DNA from: Halocatena marina
GTDB taxonomy: Archaea > Halobacteriota > Halobacteria > Halobacteriales > Haloarculaceae
NCBI RefSeq assembly: GCF_025913575.1
Contig: NZ_CP109785.1
Location: forward strand, 2,108,001 to 2,172,000
Direction: 5' to 3'
DNA: 64,000 bases
The notes beneath the pieces are model-generated. The model searched no databases, had not been told where the DNA came from, and saw nothing but the letters and a program-made list of their open reading frames with translations. Of the stretch, positions 35,400-44,828 are shown in pieces. The translations under genes were made by a program, and so were the position numbers. The number at the start of each line of letters is the position of its first letter. The stretch's first letter is position 1.

Positions 35400-36446
35400 A
35401 TGAAGGCTGTGCAGTTCACGGAGCACGGTGATCGGAGCGTACTCTCCTACGATGAGTTCTCAGATCCTGAGATTTCGCCCAACGAGGTACTCATCGATGT
35501 AAAGGCAGCCGCACTGAACCACCTTGACGTGCATACCCGCCGTGGATTGCCGGGCGTCGATTTGGAGATGCCCCATATTCCAGGCAGCGATGCTGCTGGC
35601 GTCATCCGCGAGGTTGGTTCGAACGTGACTCGCTTCGAAGAAGGCGATCACGCGGCCGTCGCGGCAGGGCGCTACTGCGGCGCCTGTGAGTTCTGCCGAC
35701 ACGGACAGGAATCGATGTGCGAGAACTACCATCTCATCGGTGAGCACGTCCGCGGCGTCCACGCGGAACTCGCGGCTGTTCCCGAGGAAAATCTCGTCCC
35801 CGTTCCAGACAATGTTGATTGGTACACCGCCGGGTCGGTGTCACTCGTCTTCCAGACCGCGTGGCGGATGTTGGTTTCCCGAGCCGAACTCACCGCTGGA
35901 GAACGCGTTCTTGTCCTCGGCTCGAGTGGTGGTGTCGGCCATGCAGCGGTCCAGATTGCGGATTACGTTGGTGCAGAGGTGTATGCGACCGCAAGCAGCG
36001 AGGAAAAGCTCGAACACGCACGCGAATGTGGTGCAGACCATTGCATCAACTACGAGGAAGCGTCGTTCAAAAACGAAATCCGTGACCTGACCGACGGACG
36101 AGGCGTCGATGTTGTCGTCGATCACGTCGGACCGGCGACGTGGAATGATTCGATGAAATCCCTTGCGAAGGGCGGCCGACTCGTCACGTGTGGAGCGACG
36201 ACCGGCCCAACGGCTGAGACGAACATCAACCGCGTCTTCTGGAACCAACTACAGATCATCGGCTCCACGATGGCGACGCCAGGGGAGACCGACGACATAC
36301 TCGAACTCGTCTGGGATGGGACGTTCGATCCCCACATTCGAGCGACGCTTCCAATGAGCGAGATCACCCGCGCTCACGAGATGCTCGAAGACCGAGAGGG
36401 ATTCGGTAAGGTCGTCATCGTCCCCGATAGCGAGTATGACGAATAA
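35400..36446 (+). CDS. zinc-containing alcohol dehydrogenase family protein
   Basis: A 348-residue MDR-superfamily oxidoreductase. N-terminal KAVQFTEHGD, catalytic zinc region with NHLDVHTRRG and HIPGSDAAGVI, and the four structural-zinc cysteines in CGACEFCRHGQESMCENY. The NAD(P) motif is LGSSGGVGHAAVQIA. Substrate unknown. Its last 11 bp overlap the next gene, so the two are co-translated. Confidence 0.9.
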   Translation: MKAVQFTEHGDRSVLSYDEFSDPEISPNEVLIDVKAAALNHLDVHTRRGLPGVDLEMPHIPGSDAAGVIREVGSNVTRFEEGDHAAVAAGRYCGACEFCRHGQESMCENYHLIGEHVRGVHAELAAVPEENLVPVPDNVDWYTAGSVSLVFQTAWRMLVSRAELTAGERVLVLGSSGGVGHAAVQIADYVGAEVYATASSEEKLEHARECGADHCINYEEASFKNEIRDLTDGRGVDVVVDHVGPATWNDSMKSLAKGGRLVTCGATTGPTAETNINRVFWNQLQIIGSTMATPGETDDILELVWDGTFDPHIRATLPMSEITRAHEMLEDREGFGKVVIVPDSEYDE

Positions 36447-36786
36447 CGACGACTCCACGTACATTCACGATCCTGAGGCGTTCCGTGAGCACGCTGCTTC
36501 CGAAACCGATGAAGCAGAAACGCCTCGAACGACGAAAGCCTATCTCGACTCGGGCACAGGTCCAGAAAACCAGGAGTTTGGACGAGGGGGATGGCTCCTC
36601 GTCGTCGCTCTCTTCTTTGCCTTCCTCGTTATCCCCGCGACGATCCTCTATCTGCCACACGCTCGACCGGTCATCGCATCGTTGGGTCTCACCTTTCGGG
36701 ACGCGTATCTCGTTCTACCGCTCGTTCCTGCGCTCGTACTCGGTGCGATGGCGGTCTGGGTCGCTGTCGGTGGCCGAACGGAGTGA
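36436..36786 (+). CDS. conserved two-helix membrane protein
   Basis: A 116-residue protein with a long acidic N-terminus (about 50 residues) and two hydrophobic helices (51-72 and 88-110) joined by a short loop. Its start overlaps the end of the alcohol dehydrogenase gene by 11 bp. Its role is unknown; coupling suggests co-expression with that enzyme. Confidence 0.8.
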   Translation: MTNNDDSTYIHDPEAFREHAASETDEAETPRTTKAYLDSGTGPENQEFGRGGWLLVVALFFAFLVIPATILYLPHARPVIASLGLTFRDAYLVLPLVPALVLGAMAVWVAVGGRTE

Positions 36787-36813
36787 ACGATTGGATGAGT
36801 TATCTTTCGATCG

Positions 36814-37179
36814 TTACTCGATATGATCGAGTTCTGTCTGCGTTCGTTCATTTTCGACGTTGCCCGTGTTGAGCGTCTCAGATGGCTCGAACAATACGAT
36901 ATGCGCCTCTCGATCGGCGACAGGCCGATGTTCGACGCCACGAGGAACAACGAGAAGCTCACCCGATTCGAGTGATACATCATCACGATCACGAAATTCG
37001 ACCCGAAGCTCGCCCTCAATGACGAGAAACAGCTCGTCGGCATCGTCGTGATGATGCCACACGAATTCACCCTCGACTGTGGCGAGTTTGACAGCCTGTC
37101 CGTTCAGTTCCGCTGCGATCTGAGGCGACCAGTGTTCGGTGATGGACTCGAACGCGTCTGTGAGGTTCACCTTGTCCAT
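36814..37179 (-). CDS. cupin-domain protein
   Basis: A 121-residue cupin. The metal site is EFVWHHHDDADELFLVIEG, with PRGVEHRPVADREAHIVLF as the second motif. The family includes small-molecule isomerases and dioxygenase-like proteins, but no substrate can be inferred. It is convergent with the preceding membrane gene. Confidence 0.88.
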   Translation of the reverse strand: MDKVNLTDAFESITEHWSPQIAAELNGQAVKLATVEGEFVWHHHDDADELFLVIEGELRVEFRDRDDVSLESGELLVVPRGVEHRPVADREAHIVLFEPSETLNTGNVENERTQTELDHIE

Positions 37180-37328
37180 GAGTTGTACACACTACGCGCT
37201 CAGATGACGTTTCCTCTGGTGGCCGAACGGGTATCCTTCGAACGTAGTGCACTGGTGCAGCGGACAGAGGATAGCGAGGGATGTGCTAGTCGTAAATAAT
37301 AGAATCATCAAACACAACGAAGTGAATG

Positions 37329-38114
37329 TCAGTCCAGCGTGGCGAGACGCTGGTCACAGTCCTCACAAGCGAGGACGTGGTCGGGACCACTGGGGCCGAA
37401 TCCGCCACAACAGCCATCTCCAGTGGTCTCGACAACACGGCCTCCACAGTCCGGGCATTCATCGAGAAAGAGACGGAGCGAGGCAGCAGCAGCCACAGCA
37501 ATTCGAGTGTCGACGCCCGTCTCTTTGAGCGTGCGGACGGCGGCGACGTCCGCGATAGCAATGGGACGAGAGAGCCATCTCTCGGACGCAACACTCCCGT
37601 CCTCGTCGGTAACAATAATCCACGTGCGACCGTCGTTATCGAATCTTCGGGCCTGAACAGGAGTCACAGCGGCGTCAGCAACGGCATCGGCAAGCGACTC
37701 GCGGTCAACGTCGTCGATCGCGTTGTGCCAATCGTGTGCGAAGTCCGGAGAGAGGGCGAGTTCCTCGCCACCGGTGAGGACACCAGCCTCACCGAGCGCC
37801 GCGATAACAGTGTCACCATCCACGCTGTCTCCGCCAATTCCACCCACGGTACGTTCTGTGTGTGAGAAAAACGACGCTTCGAGGCCAAGGAGAGCAAGGA
37901 GGCGCGGCGCAACGCGAGGCGTGTACGGAATGACGTAGCCACGGAGAGCGAGTATCGTTACGCCCACAGCGACAACGAAAATCGAAAGTAGTGGTGTCAC
38001 TATCGCAGCGAGGATCCCAACACCCACAACGATGCCAGCGTTCGCGACCGTACAAGGCCAACAACGGTTCGCACCGGTGTACTCAGGCCGTCGAACTGAC
38101 TCAAAAAATCCCAT
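37329..38114 (-). CDS. haloarchaeal membrane protein with zinc-ribbon tail
   Basis: A 261-residue protein. The N-terminus has a Cys pair (NRCWPCTVANA), then two hydrophobic helices (about 26-60). The middle is a soluble region (75-215) with ADVAAVRTLKETGVDTRIAV. The C-terminus has CPDCGG and CEDC pairs flanking a GDGCCGGFG loop, a probable zinc ribbon. No function is known to me. Confidence 0.75.
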   Translation of the reverse strand: MGFFESVRRPEYTGANRCWPCTVANAGIVVGVGILAAIVTPLLSIFVVAVGVTILALRGYVIPYTPRVAPRLLALLGLEASFFSHTERTVGGIGGDSVDGDTVIAALGEAGVLTGGEELALSPDFAHDWHNAIDDVDRESLADAVADAAVTPVQARRFDNDGRTWIIVTDEDGSVASERWLSRPIAIADVAAVRTLKETGVDTRIAVAAAASLRLFLDECPDCGGRVVETTGDGCCGGFGPSGPDHVLACEDCDQRLATLD

Positions 38115-38362
38115 TGGAGGCCCGTTTCCGCCCAGTAGCTTGTGGCTTTCGCATTCAACGAACTAGCCAGTGAACAGATGGGATTGCCAGAAGAAAGACT
38201 TCTCTGTTAAATTCACGTGAGGCTGCTCGGCTCACCACCTGACGCGAAGGATACGGCGTGAGAATTGAACCTGTAATTTGAGTCCGTAACGACTATACAG
38301 TGCGTTGCAGAACGGTGAAATACGTTTTCTCGCGTGGATGTCTACGCGGAGCGTTCTCGATT

Positions 38363-39850
38363 ATGTTTCATACGCTTTGGTTAGTACTACAGATAGAGAA
38401 TGTCGTACAGATTTTCGAACAGCTCCAGATTCTCATTTCGGCAATGGGACCAGCGCTGCTCATGCCGATCATCGTATTCGGGCTCGGGCTCTCCGTTCGT
38501 CTGGATATAACCAAAACGCTCCGATCGGCGCTTCTCGTTGGTGTCAGCTTTGTCGGTATTTTCGCTCTGCTTGAGTACGTCCTTGGACACGTTGGCGAGA
38601 CCGTGCGCGCGCTGGCAACCGTCTGGGGATTACATCTTATCGGTATCGACGTCGGCTGGCCTGCCGTTGCGGGCTTCACGTGGGCACTCGGGGTGACGGT
38701 TCTCGTGATTCCACTTGGCTTCGGTGTCAATCTCTTGTTGCTCGCAGTCGGGTGGACACGCACGCTCGATGCCGATATTTGGAACTACTGGCAGTGGGCG
38801 TTCAATGCAGCAATCGTGTACGTGCTAACCGGGAGTTGGGTGCTCGCACTCGGTGCAGCGATTATCACTGAAGCAGTCGTTCTTCGACTCGCTGACTGGA
38901 CGGCTGAACTCAGCCAAGTCTACTTCGACGTTCCTGGCACGAGTTTTCCGCACGCACAGAGCGTCTTACAGGCACCGTTCGCGTTCGCTATCGAGCGATG
39001 CCTCCGTCGAGTGCCGATCATTGGTGATTGGGAAGTCAGCCCCGACGCTCTCGAACGCCGTCTCGACGCGCTCGGCGATCCGGTCGTCCTTGGATTCCTC
39101 GTTGGCCTGTTCATCAGCGTCCTTGCCCGACAGTCACTCCTTGCGAGCTTCCGAACAGCGGTCTACGTCGCTGGCCTGCTATCACTCCTCCCACGAATGG
39201 TTGCCCTTCTCGTCGAAGGACTCGAACCGATTGTCGAACAGACATCGACGCGAGTGAACAACAGCGACCGTTTCGGCGGCGAGACAGTTGTCATTGGCAT
39301 CGACGCCGGTCCAATCGCGTTCGCTGATACCACGGCGGTCGTCGCTGGACTGGTACTGATTCCGTACGCGTTGGGATTGGCGTTCATTCCGGGGGTTGTC
39401 GTGATGCCACTGGCAGACCTCGTGGTGTTACCGATGTTTTGCATGTGGGCAGCAGCAATCAGTCGTGGGAACCTCGTTCGAACGGTGATCAGCGGTGCGA
39501 TCATCACGACGATCATTACCGCCGCAACCACAGTTCTCGCCCCGTACATCACAGAGATGGGACGACGGTCAGGTGAAATACAGTCCGTCGAGACAGGAGG
39601 GGCGACCCTCGTTTCTGCGCTGAGCGCGGGCGGGAACTGGTGGACGCTCGGGTTTCTGTCACCCTTGGGAATGAACACCATTCAGAGAGGAGTGATCGTC
39701 GGAGGCGTTTTGAGCGCGCTCGCTGCGTATGCTTGCTATCGTTGGACGAAAGCGATGCCAGCAGCGGTGGCGAGCAACTACCAAAACACCATGCCAGAAA
39801 CCGCCGAGAGCAGTCCATCCGATGCAACAGAACGACCGGCGACCGATTGA
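38363..39850 (+). CDS. PTS galactitol-type EIIC membrane permease (orphan)
   Basis: A 495-residue membrane protein of the galactitol (GatC) EIIC family of the phosphotransferase system. Features: GPALLMPIIVFGLGLSVRLD at the N-terminus, PLGFGVNLLLL, and FPHAQSVLQAPFAFAIERCL. About ten helices. EIIC normally needs EIIA, EIIB, HPr and EI; none lies nearby. It may work with components encoded elsewhere or as a phosphorylation-independent permease. ATG 38363 is chosen over 38300, whose added residues are basic and atypical. Confidence 0.88.
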   Translation: MFHTLWLVLQIENVVQIFEQLQILISAMGPALLMPIIVFGLGLSVRLDITKTLRSALLVGVSFVGIFALLEYVLGHVGETVRALATVWGLHLIGIDVGWPAVAGFTWALGVTVLVIPLGFGVNLLLLAVGWTRTLDADIWNYWQWAFNAAIVYVLTGSWVLALGAAIITEAVVLRLADWTAELSQVYFDVPGTSFPHAQSVLQAPFAFAIERCLRRVPIIGDWEVSPDALERRLDALGDPVVLGFLVGLFISVLARQSLLASFRTAVYVAGLLSLLPRMVALLVEGLEPIVEQTSTRVNNSDRFGGETVVIGIDAGPIAFADTTAVVAGLVLIPYALGLAFIPGVVVMPLADLVVLPMFCMWAAAISRGNLVRTVISGAIITTIITAATTVLAPYITEMGRRSGEIQSVETGGATLVSALSAGGNWWTLGFLSPLGMNTIQRGVIVGGVLSALAAYACYRWTKAMPAAVASNYQNTMPETAESSPSDATERPATD

Positions 39851-39940
39851 GCATCCCGCGACAATCATATTACACCGAACTGAACGATGGTTCATCAGAT
39901 CTAATTAGATTATCTATATGAAAAATATATTCCAAAGAAA

Positions 39941-39948
39941 TATTTTTA
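39941..39948 (+). promoter_or_regulatory. TATA box for the P450 gene
   Basis: TATTTTTA centred 29 nt before ATG 39973 in a strongly AT-rich region. Confidence 0.5.
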
Positions 39949-39972
39949 CCGACACTGACTGAATAGTTAGTT

Positions 39973-41148
39973 ATGGAAGAGACAGATGAGACGCATATAA
40001 AGCACGTACCAGACCCAATCAGCACCCCGCAAGGACAGTTGAATCCGTATCCGTGGTACAGACAGATGCGAGAAGAGGCTCCCGTTCGATACGACTCGGA
40101 ACGTGATTGCTGGGACGTTTTCGGGTACGATGCTGTAAAACGGGTTGCGACCGATTTTGAAACGTTCTCGTCCGAGTTCGATGCGACGCCAATCGCTGGA
40201 CCGGACGAAGAGCGTGTGATCGATCTCGGCGAGACGATGATCAGGCGAGATCCACCAGAGCACGAGCGGCTTCGAGGAATCGTAGACGAGTATTTTCGTC
40301 CGGGAGCACTCCGAGAATTCAACGAAGAGTTCGAGCAGCTCACCAACGAACAGCTCGATCGTGTCCTCGAAGACGGTGAAAGCGAATTCGACTTCGTCAG
40401 AGAGTTTGCGTCTCCAATTCCATCGAGGGTCATCGCGGAAATTCTCGGCGTACCACCGGAGAACCAAGAGCTGTTCGTTAAAGTAGGGCCAGGAAGTGAA
40501 TACAGCCAACGCGAACTAAAATCGTATATTACTGAACTCATCCGTGAGCGAACAGAGAATCCGACAGATGACATCCTCTCAGAAGTCATCCACGCAGAAC
40601 CGGATGGTTACAAGATGACCGAAGAAGAAATATACCAGTTCTGCGCCCTCCTCCTCCTCGCTGGCAGTCAAACGACGATCACGCTTCTTACGAATGCGGT
40701 GTGGCTGTTCGCCGAGCACGACATTGTATCGGAGATCCGTGATGGCGTCATCGACCACGAGACTGCGATTGAGGAAGTACTCCGCTACCGGCCACCCGTC
40801 CACAGGATCAGACGAGTGGCGACGGAGGCTGTCGATCTGGATGGTGTGACAATTCAGGCAGGTGACCGTGTCGCTGCATGGATCGGATCGGCTCACAGAG
40901 ATCCACGAGCGTTTGAAAAACCCGCGACGTTCGATCCTTCTCGCGCACCGAATCCTCATCTGGCATTCGGATCAGGGATTCACTTCTGTCTCGGCGCGCC
41001 GCTTGCTCGCATCGAGGCAAACATCGTGCTTTCTGTCTTCCTCGATCGAGTTTCCGATGTGCGTCTTGCAACCGATGATTTCGAACCGATTATGAACAGC
41101 ACGATGTACGGGCTTCGGAGTCTTCCGCTCTCAGTTCGCACACCGTAG
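39973..41148 (+). CDS. cytochrome P450
   Basis: A 391-residue soluble bacterial-class P450. The heme-binding loop FGSGIHFCLG carries the thiolate Cys; the I-helix oxygen motif is LLAGSQTT; the K-helix ExxR is EEVLRYRPP; the meander has ATFDPSRAPNPH. P450s of this class need a ferredoxin and reductase, and none is adjacent. The substrate is unknown; retinoid or terpenoid oxidation would be speculation. Confidence 0.93.
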   Translation: MEETDETHIKHVPDPISTPQGQLNPYPWYRQMREEAPVRYDSERDCWDVFGYDAVKRVATDFETFSSEFDATPIAGPDEERVIDLGETMIRRDPPEHERLRGIVDEYFRPGALREFNEEFEQLTNEQLDRVLEDGESEFDFVREFASPIPSRVIAEILGVPPENQELFVKVGPGSEYSQRELKSYITELIRERTENPTDDILSEVIHAEPDGYKMTEEEIYQFCALLLLAGSQTTITLLTNAVWLFAEHDIVSEIRDGVIDHETAIEEVLRYRPPVHRIRRVATEAVDLDGVTIQAGDRVAAWIGSAHRDPRAFEKPATFDPSRAPNPHLAFGSGIHFCLGAPLARIEANIVLSVFLDRVSDVRLATDDFEPIMNSTMYGLRSLPLSVRTP

Positions 41149-41200
41149 GCCGATGCGTCCAGCCCCGGTACAGATCACGAGGTCCCGAACGTCATTCACA

Positions 41201-42082
41201 TTAGTTGTATAAATCGAGATAATCCAGCACACCTTTGGTGATCATCTTCTGCCACCGGATGCGGGCATCGAGAGGAAGTTCTTCGTACGTCTCGATGATA
41301 AACGAGGGAATATCGGCTTCGTACGCTGTTTTCTCCGTGAACAGTCCACTCGGTGCGATGCTTGGAGATGTGATCAAGCCTCGCTCGAACATGATGCGAC
41401 GCTTTCTGATCGTTCGGTTCGCCCGATTGATTCCCATTTGGGCCGCATCTCTGGCACCGTGTGAGTGAAAGATCGCTTGACCGACACCCGATGGCTCGCT
41501 TCCGTAGATCCCCTGCGATTCGTGAAGCGACAGGACAGCGTCTGGCTCAACCTGTTCGACGATATCCCACAGTGCCTGTGCGAGCGGCGTTGTTGGACCA
41601 TCGTCGACGAGAAAGTGCCGATTTAGATCGCCAGCGTCGGTGGTTCTGGTGTTTTGGGCGATTGCTGTGGGATTTGCTCTTGGAAGCACGACGAGACGAC
41701 CAGCATCCGGCGTCCAATCGAGGATCTGATCGGCGGCACGGTAGCCAGCCTCCTCATCACCGTGGACACCGCCAACGACGAATGCCGTTGGTCCTTCAAC
41801 GCCACTGTCAATAACAGAGGTATCGAGTGAAACATCCAACTCCGCGATGGAAACGTCGAGCGACGTAGACTCAGAAGCAGGCGCCTCCGTCGTGGTCGTC
41901 TCGGAATCGGTGCCAGCCAATGAATCGACCTCTCCCCATCCAGCATTCGATCCACTGTCGTCCGTTCGGGTACACGCGTTAGTCGTCTCTGATGCCCGCG
42001 CAGCGCTGAACTGTGTGATGCCCGCGCCTGCCGCCGCTGCAGCACTCAGAAATGCTCGTCGACCGTGTTTTCCCTCTGCCAT
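41201..42082 (-). CDS. Tat-exported succinylglutamate desuccinylase/M14-like amidohydrolase
   Basis: About 293 residues. The twin-arginine signal (GRRAFLSAAAAAGAG) is followed by a Ser/Thr/Glu-rich linker. The catalytic domain has the zinc HxxE in GGVHGDEEAGY, a third ligand in LSLHESQG, and the catalytic Glu in SFIIETYEEL. The family removes N-acyl groups or C-terminal residues. This one would act outside the cell. ATG 42082 places the RR near the N-terminus; ATG 42097 is also in frame. Confidence 0.85.
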   Translation of the reverse strand: MAEGKHGRRAFLSAAAAAGAGITQFSAARASETTNACTRTDDSGSNAGWGEVDSLAGTDSETTTTEAPASESTSLDVSIAELDVSLDTSVIDSGVEGPTAFVVGGVHGDEEAGYRAADQILDWTPDAGRLVVLPRANPTAIAQNTRTTDAGDLNRHFLVDDGPTTPLAQALWDIVEQVEPDAVLSLHESQGIYGSEPSGVGQAIFHSHGARDAAQMGINRANRTIRKRRIMFERGLITSPSIAPSGLFTEKTAYEADIPSFIIETYEELPLDARIRWQKMITKGVLDYLDLYN

Positions 42083-42545
42083 GATTTCGGCGTACATCTG
42101 TTACTCACTAAAACATTGCGTTATTCACATTCACCAACACGTACGAGGTAGAAACACACTATGGAGTACTCGGATATCAGTCAAGAGAGTACAGGACAGA
42201 GGGGTTGGTCAAGCGTGCCTGTCCTGCGGAAGGCAAACAGAGAGTAACGAACTGCCCTTTTGTATCAAATATCTTATGCCGTCTCGTGGTGTTCGATCGA
42301 TGGACAGTTCATCCGATGAGTCAGCTCCAATCAGTAAAAGCGTATCGAAATACGACGCCGAAGGCTGCGATTCGACCGAATTATATCAAAATAATAAAAT
42401 TTATTGTGTCAGTGACTTATGACACCGCAGTAGCGAGTCACCTCAAACAATAGACCGGTCGATTGGGTTGGCTCAGTTTGCTGTCTGTAGCGACTCAGCA
42501 ACCGTGTTTAGGTCAATAAAAAACGACCGACTCACTCAACGGCGA
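42083..42545. other. 460-bp gap between amidohydrolase and Asn-rich operon
   Basis: It holds the amidohydrolase promoter region and the downstream end of the Asn-rich operon. A 48-codon ORF at 42276-42422 (MPSRGVRSMDSSSDESAPIS and on) is acidic and could be a small haloarchaeal protein, but I cannot support it further. Confidence 0.3.
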
Positions 42546-42878
42546 TTATAGGATCGGTATTATGCCGCCGTCATCCAAGAGTCCGACATCAACACTGATT
42601 CCGTCACTGCTGGCGCTGGCGTCAGCGTTAGCGAGATTCGAGTTACTGTTAGTGTTGTCGTTCTCGAGGTTGTTGTTGTTCGTGTTGTTGTTCTCGTTGA
42701 CGATGATTATCGTCGGCTCGTTGGTCGTGTTGTCGGCGTTGTTGTCTGAATTTTTGTTCAGCTTTTTGTCAACGTCGACTTTCTTGACGCTCGGCGACGC
42801 TGCAACAGACCCAACGCCTGCCCCAATCACGCTCAGAAGCATGAGTGCGGCCAACGTAATCGAGATTGTTCTTTTCAT
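42546..42878 (-). CDS. Asn-rich secreted protein, paralogue 4
   Basis: A 110-residue exported protein: signal peptide TISITLAALMLLSVIGAG, then SVKKVDVDKKLNKNSDNN, a short hydrophobic strand (EPTIIIVNE) and an Asn block NNNTNNNNLENDNTNSNSN, ending in a hydrophobic VDVGLLDDGGIIPIL. No known domain. ATG 42878 is chosen by alignment with the three upstream paralogues; GTG 42893 overlaps the preceding stop as GTGA. It contains several Asn-x-Thr/Ser sequons. It is the most diverged of the four. Confidence 0.85.
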   Translation of the reverse strand: MKRTISITLAALMLLSVIGAGVGSVAASPSVKKVDVDKKLNKNSDNNADNTTNEPTIIIVNENNNTNNNNLENDNTNSNSNLANADASASSDGISVDVGLLDDGGIIPIL

Positions 42879-42889
42879 GGACATTATAT

Positions 42890-43204
42890 TCACGCGAAGA
42901 CGCGACCAAGGTCGAGACCAAGCTCAAGCCCGGTGCCGCTGGAGCTCGCATTTGCATCAGCAGCGTTCGAGTTGGCGTTCGTGTTGTTGTTCTCGAGGTT
43001 GTTGTTGTTCGTGTTGTTGTTCGCGTTGTCAACGATAATCACGGGATTGTTCGTCGTGTTATCAGCGTTATTATCCTGATTATCGTTGATCTTTTTGTCA
43101 ACGTCGACTTTTTTGATACTCGTCGCTACAGCAGGCCCAGCGCCAGCCCCAATCACGCTCAGAAGCATGAGTGCGGCCAACGTAATATGGATGATTCGTT
43201 TCAT
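42890..43204 (-). CDS. Asn-rich secreted protein, paralogue 3
   Basis: A 104-residue paralogue: signal peptide (IIHITLAALMLLSVIGAG), IKKVDVDKKINDNQDNN, the strand NNPVIIVDNA and the block NNNTNNNNLENNNTNANSN, then AADANASSSGTGLELGLDLG. It lies 27 bp after paralogue 2 and overlaps or abuts paralogue 4. The mature protein is dominated by Asn, unusual for a haloarchaeon, where Asp and Glu normally provide solubility in salt. Confidence 0.88.
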   Translation of the reverse strand: MKRIIHITLAALMLLSVIGAGAGPAVATSIKKVDVDKKINDNQDNNADNTTNNPVIIVDNANNNTNNNNLENNNTNANSNAADANASSSGTGLELGLDLGRVFA

Positions 43205-43231
43205 TGTTGTAATTGTGTCTTTGTTTAGGAG

Positions 43232-43570
43232 TTATAGTGCAACATCAACACCGAGACCAGTGGAGCTAGCGTTCGCGTCCGCATTCGCAGCGTTCTCGTT
43301 GGCGTTGGTGTTGTTGTTCTCGAGGTTGTTGTCGTTCGTGTTGTTGTTCGCGTTGTCAACAACAATCACAGGGTTGTTCGTCGTGGTGTCGGAGTTGTCG
43401 TCCGAATTTTTGTTCACCTTTTTATCAACATCAACCTTCTTGATTTTCTTGTGCTTCTTGTCGTGATCGTGATCACGATCACACTGCTTCGCTGCAACAG
43501 ACCCAGCGCCCGCCGCAACTACACTCAGGATCATGAGTGCGGCCAACGTAACGCGGATAATTTGTTTCAT
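43232..43570 (-). CDS. Asn-rich secreted protein, paralogue 2
   Basis: A 112-residue paralogue with an added charged segment after the signal peptide (CDRDHDHDKKHKKIKKVDVD) containing a Cys and several His. Then come NNPVIVVDNA and NNNTNDNNLENNNTNANEN, ending at GLGVDVAL without the longer hydrophobic tail of the others. The His/Cys insert could bind metal, or the Cys could be a lipid or disulfide site. Confidence 0.88.
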   Translation of the reverse strand: MKQIIRVTLAALMILSVVAAGAGSVAAKQCDRDHDHDKKHKKIKKVDVDKKVNKNSDDNSDTTTNNPVIVVDNANNNTNDNNLENNNTNANENAANADANASSTGLGVDVAL

Positions 43571-43590
43571 TGTTGGTAACCAACTAAATT

Positions 43591-43908
43591 TTAGACCGCT
43601 TCCAGAAGGCCAATGTCAATGCCAAGTCCGGTGCTGCTAGAGCTCGCGTTCGCATCAGCAGCGTTCGAGTTGGCGTTCGTGTTGTTGTTCACGAGGTTGT
43701 TGCCGTTCGTGTTGTTGTTCTCATTATCAACAACAATCACGGGATTGTTGGTCGTTGTATCAGAATTGTTATCCTGATTATCATTGATCTTCTTGTCAAC
43801 GTCGACTTTTTTGACGTGCGATGACGCTGCAGCAGGCGCAACGCCGGCACCAACGATCATGCTCAGAAGCATGAGAGCGGCCAACGTAGCGTGGATAGTT
43901 CGTTTCAT
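43591..43908 (-). CDS. Asn-rich secreted protein, paralogue 1
   Basis: A 105-residue first gene of the tandem set. Signal peptide TIHATLAALMLLSMIVGAG, then HVKKVDVDKKINDNQDNNSD, NNPVIVVDNE, NNNTNGNNLVNNNTNANSN and a GLGIDIGLLEAV tail. ATG 43908 matches the paralogues' MKR start; the frame extends upstream to 43986 but with unrelated residues. Spacing to the next gene is 20 bp, so all four are one operon read from right to left. Confidence 0.88.
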   Translation of the reverse strand: MKRTIHATLAALMLLSMIVGAGVAPAAASSHVKKVDVDKKINDNQDNNSDTTTNNPVIVVDNENNNTNGNNLVNNNTNANSNAADANASSSSTGLGIDIGLLEAV

Positions 43909-44828
43909 GGTTGTTGATTTGGTCTGGGAGAGGATCACACCAAGGTCAATAACGCCCACAGAGTTTGTCGGCGGTCGGTGTGTCACTATCCCAGTGCATC
44001 CCCATGTTCAAACAGGGTTACTATAAATATTGTCCAAGATTTAGATATAGAAAGAAGTCTAAGATGAATTATGTATATATTGAGTTGTCAATCGCCGCTA
44101 CGTCCTTCGATAATAACCGAATTAGGAGCTATTATTAACAAATCTATATGAGTTCATTATAGTTGGTAGTATGATTATCGAGAGAGAATGAAGTCGCTAT
44201 CAACACATCAGTAAAAGATGAGCGGTTAAACCAGGACGACACACCACAGTGGGTGTTTGCTTCGATCAAATCCTTCTCACATCTTCCAGCACGACTTTTG
44301 AGTAAACCGGCGTAGTGCCGTTGCCGGGCCACGGTGTCTCCGCCTTCCCCGCTGTTCCCGCTTGAGCGACGTTCCACGAGCTAGTTCGCAGCGCTGATCA
44401 TCATATTCTTTCAATCAACCGCTCAGACGATGGAGTAGTTCGTGCGTGTGGCAACCAAACGATCCGTTGACCGCACGATACACAATGAGGACACGTCAGT
44501 GTCAATATTGAATATCTTCACATCACATTTCTAATAGTTAATCTAGCAGTCACCGCAGACGTTTTCTTGTATAATTGGATTCGTCGGTGACAGCACGCCG
44601 GTGAAGGTTCTCTCTTATTGGACTATCGTCCGACCCAGCTAATCAACTAAAGAACCTGTCGCTTTGTGCTCGAAGAATTATGAAATTCCAAACACAACAA
44701 TTCCTTTCACTATCCGTTTATTTAATTATGTTGGATGCAATACTGCATACGATGTATTAGTATATTGTGCGTAAATAATGTCACATGGTATGAAAAATGT
44801 TTAATCTGGGTGCGAGGAGACCTGATGT
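43909..44828. other. 920-bp gap upstream of the Asn-rich operon
   Basis: Mostly AT-rich and without a recognisable gene. A GC-richer patch at 44200-44400 has a minus-strand frame (44144-44377) with a basic, Cys-containing product that might be the worn end of a transposon gene; no family could be assigned. The operon's promoter should lie within the first 100 bp; a TTATTG tract near 43960 is a weak candidate. Confidence 0.4.

Noticed and set aside
42640..43760. GTTGTTGTT-rich repeats considered as DNA satellite or regulatory repeats
   Set aside because: They are the antisense of Asn codons in the four secreted paralogues and keep the reading frame.
44144..44377. Possible transposase remnant on the minus strand
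   Set aside because: The basic, Cys-containing product suggested a transposon tail, but no catalytic or zinc-ribbon motif of a known family is present.
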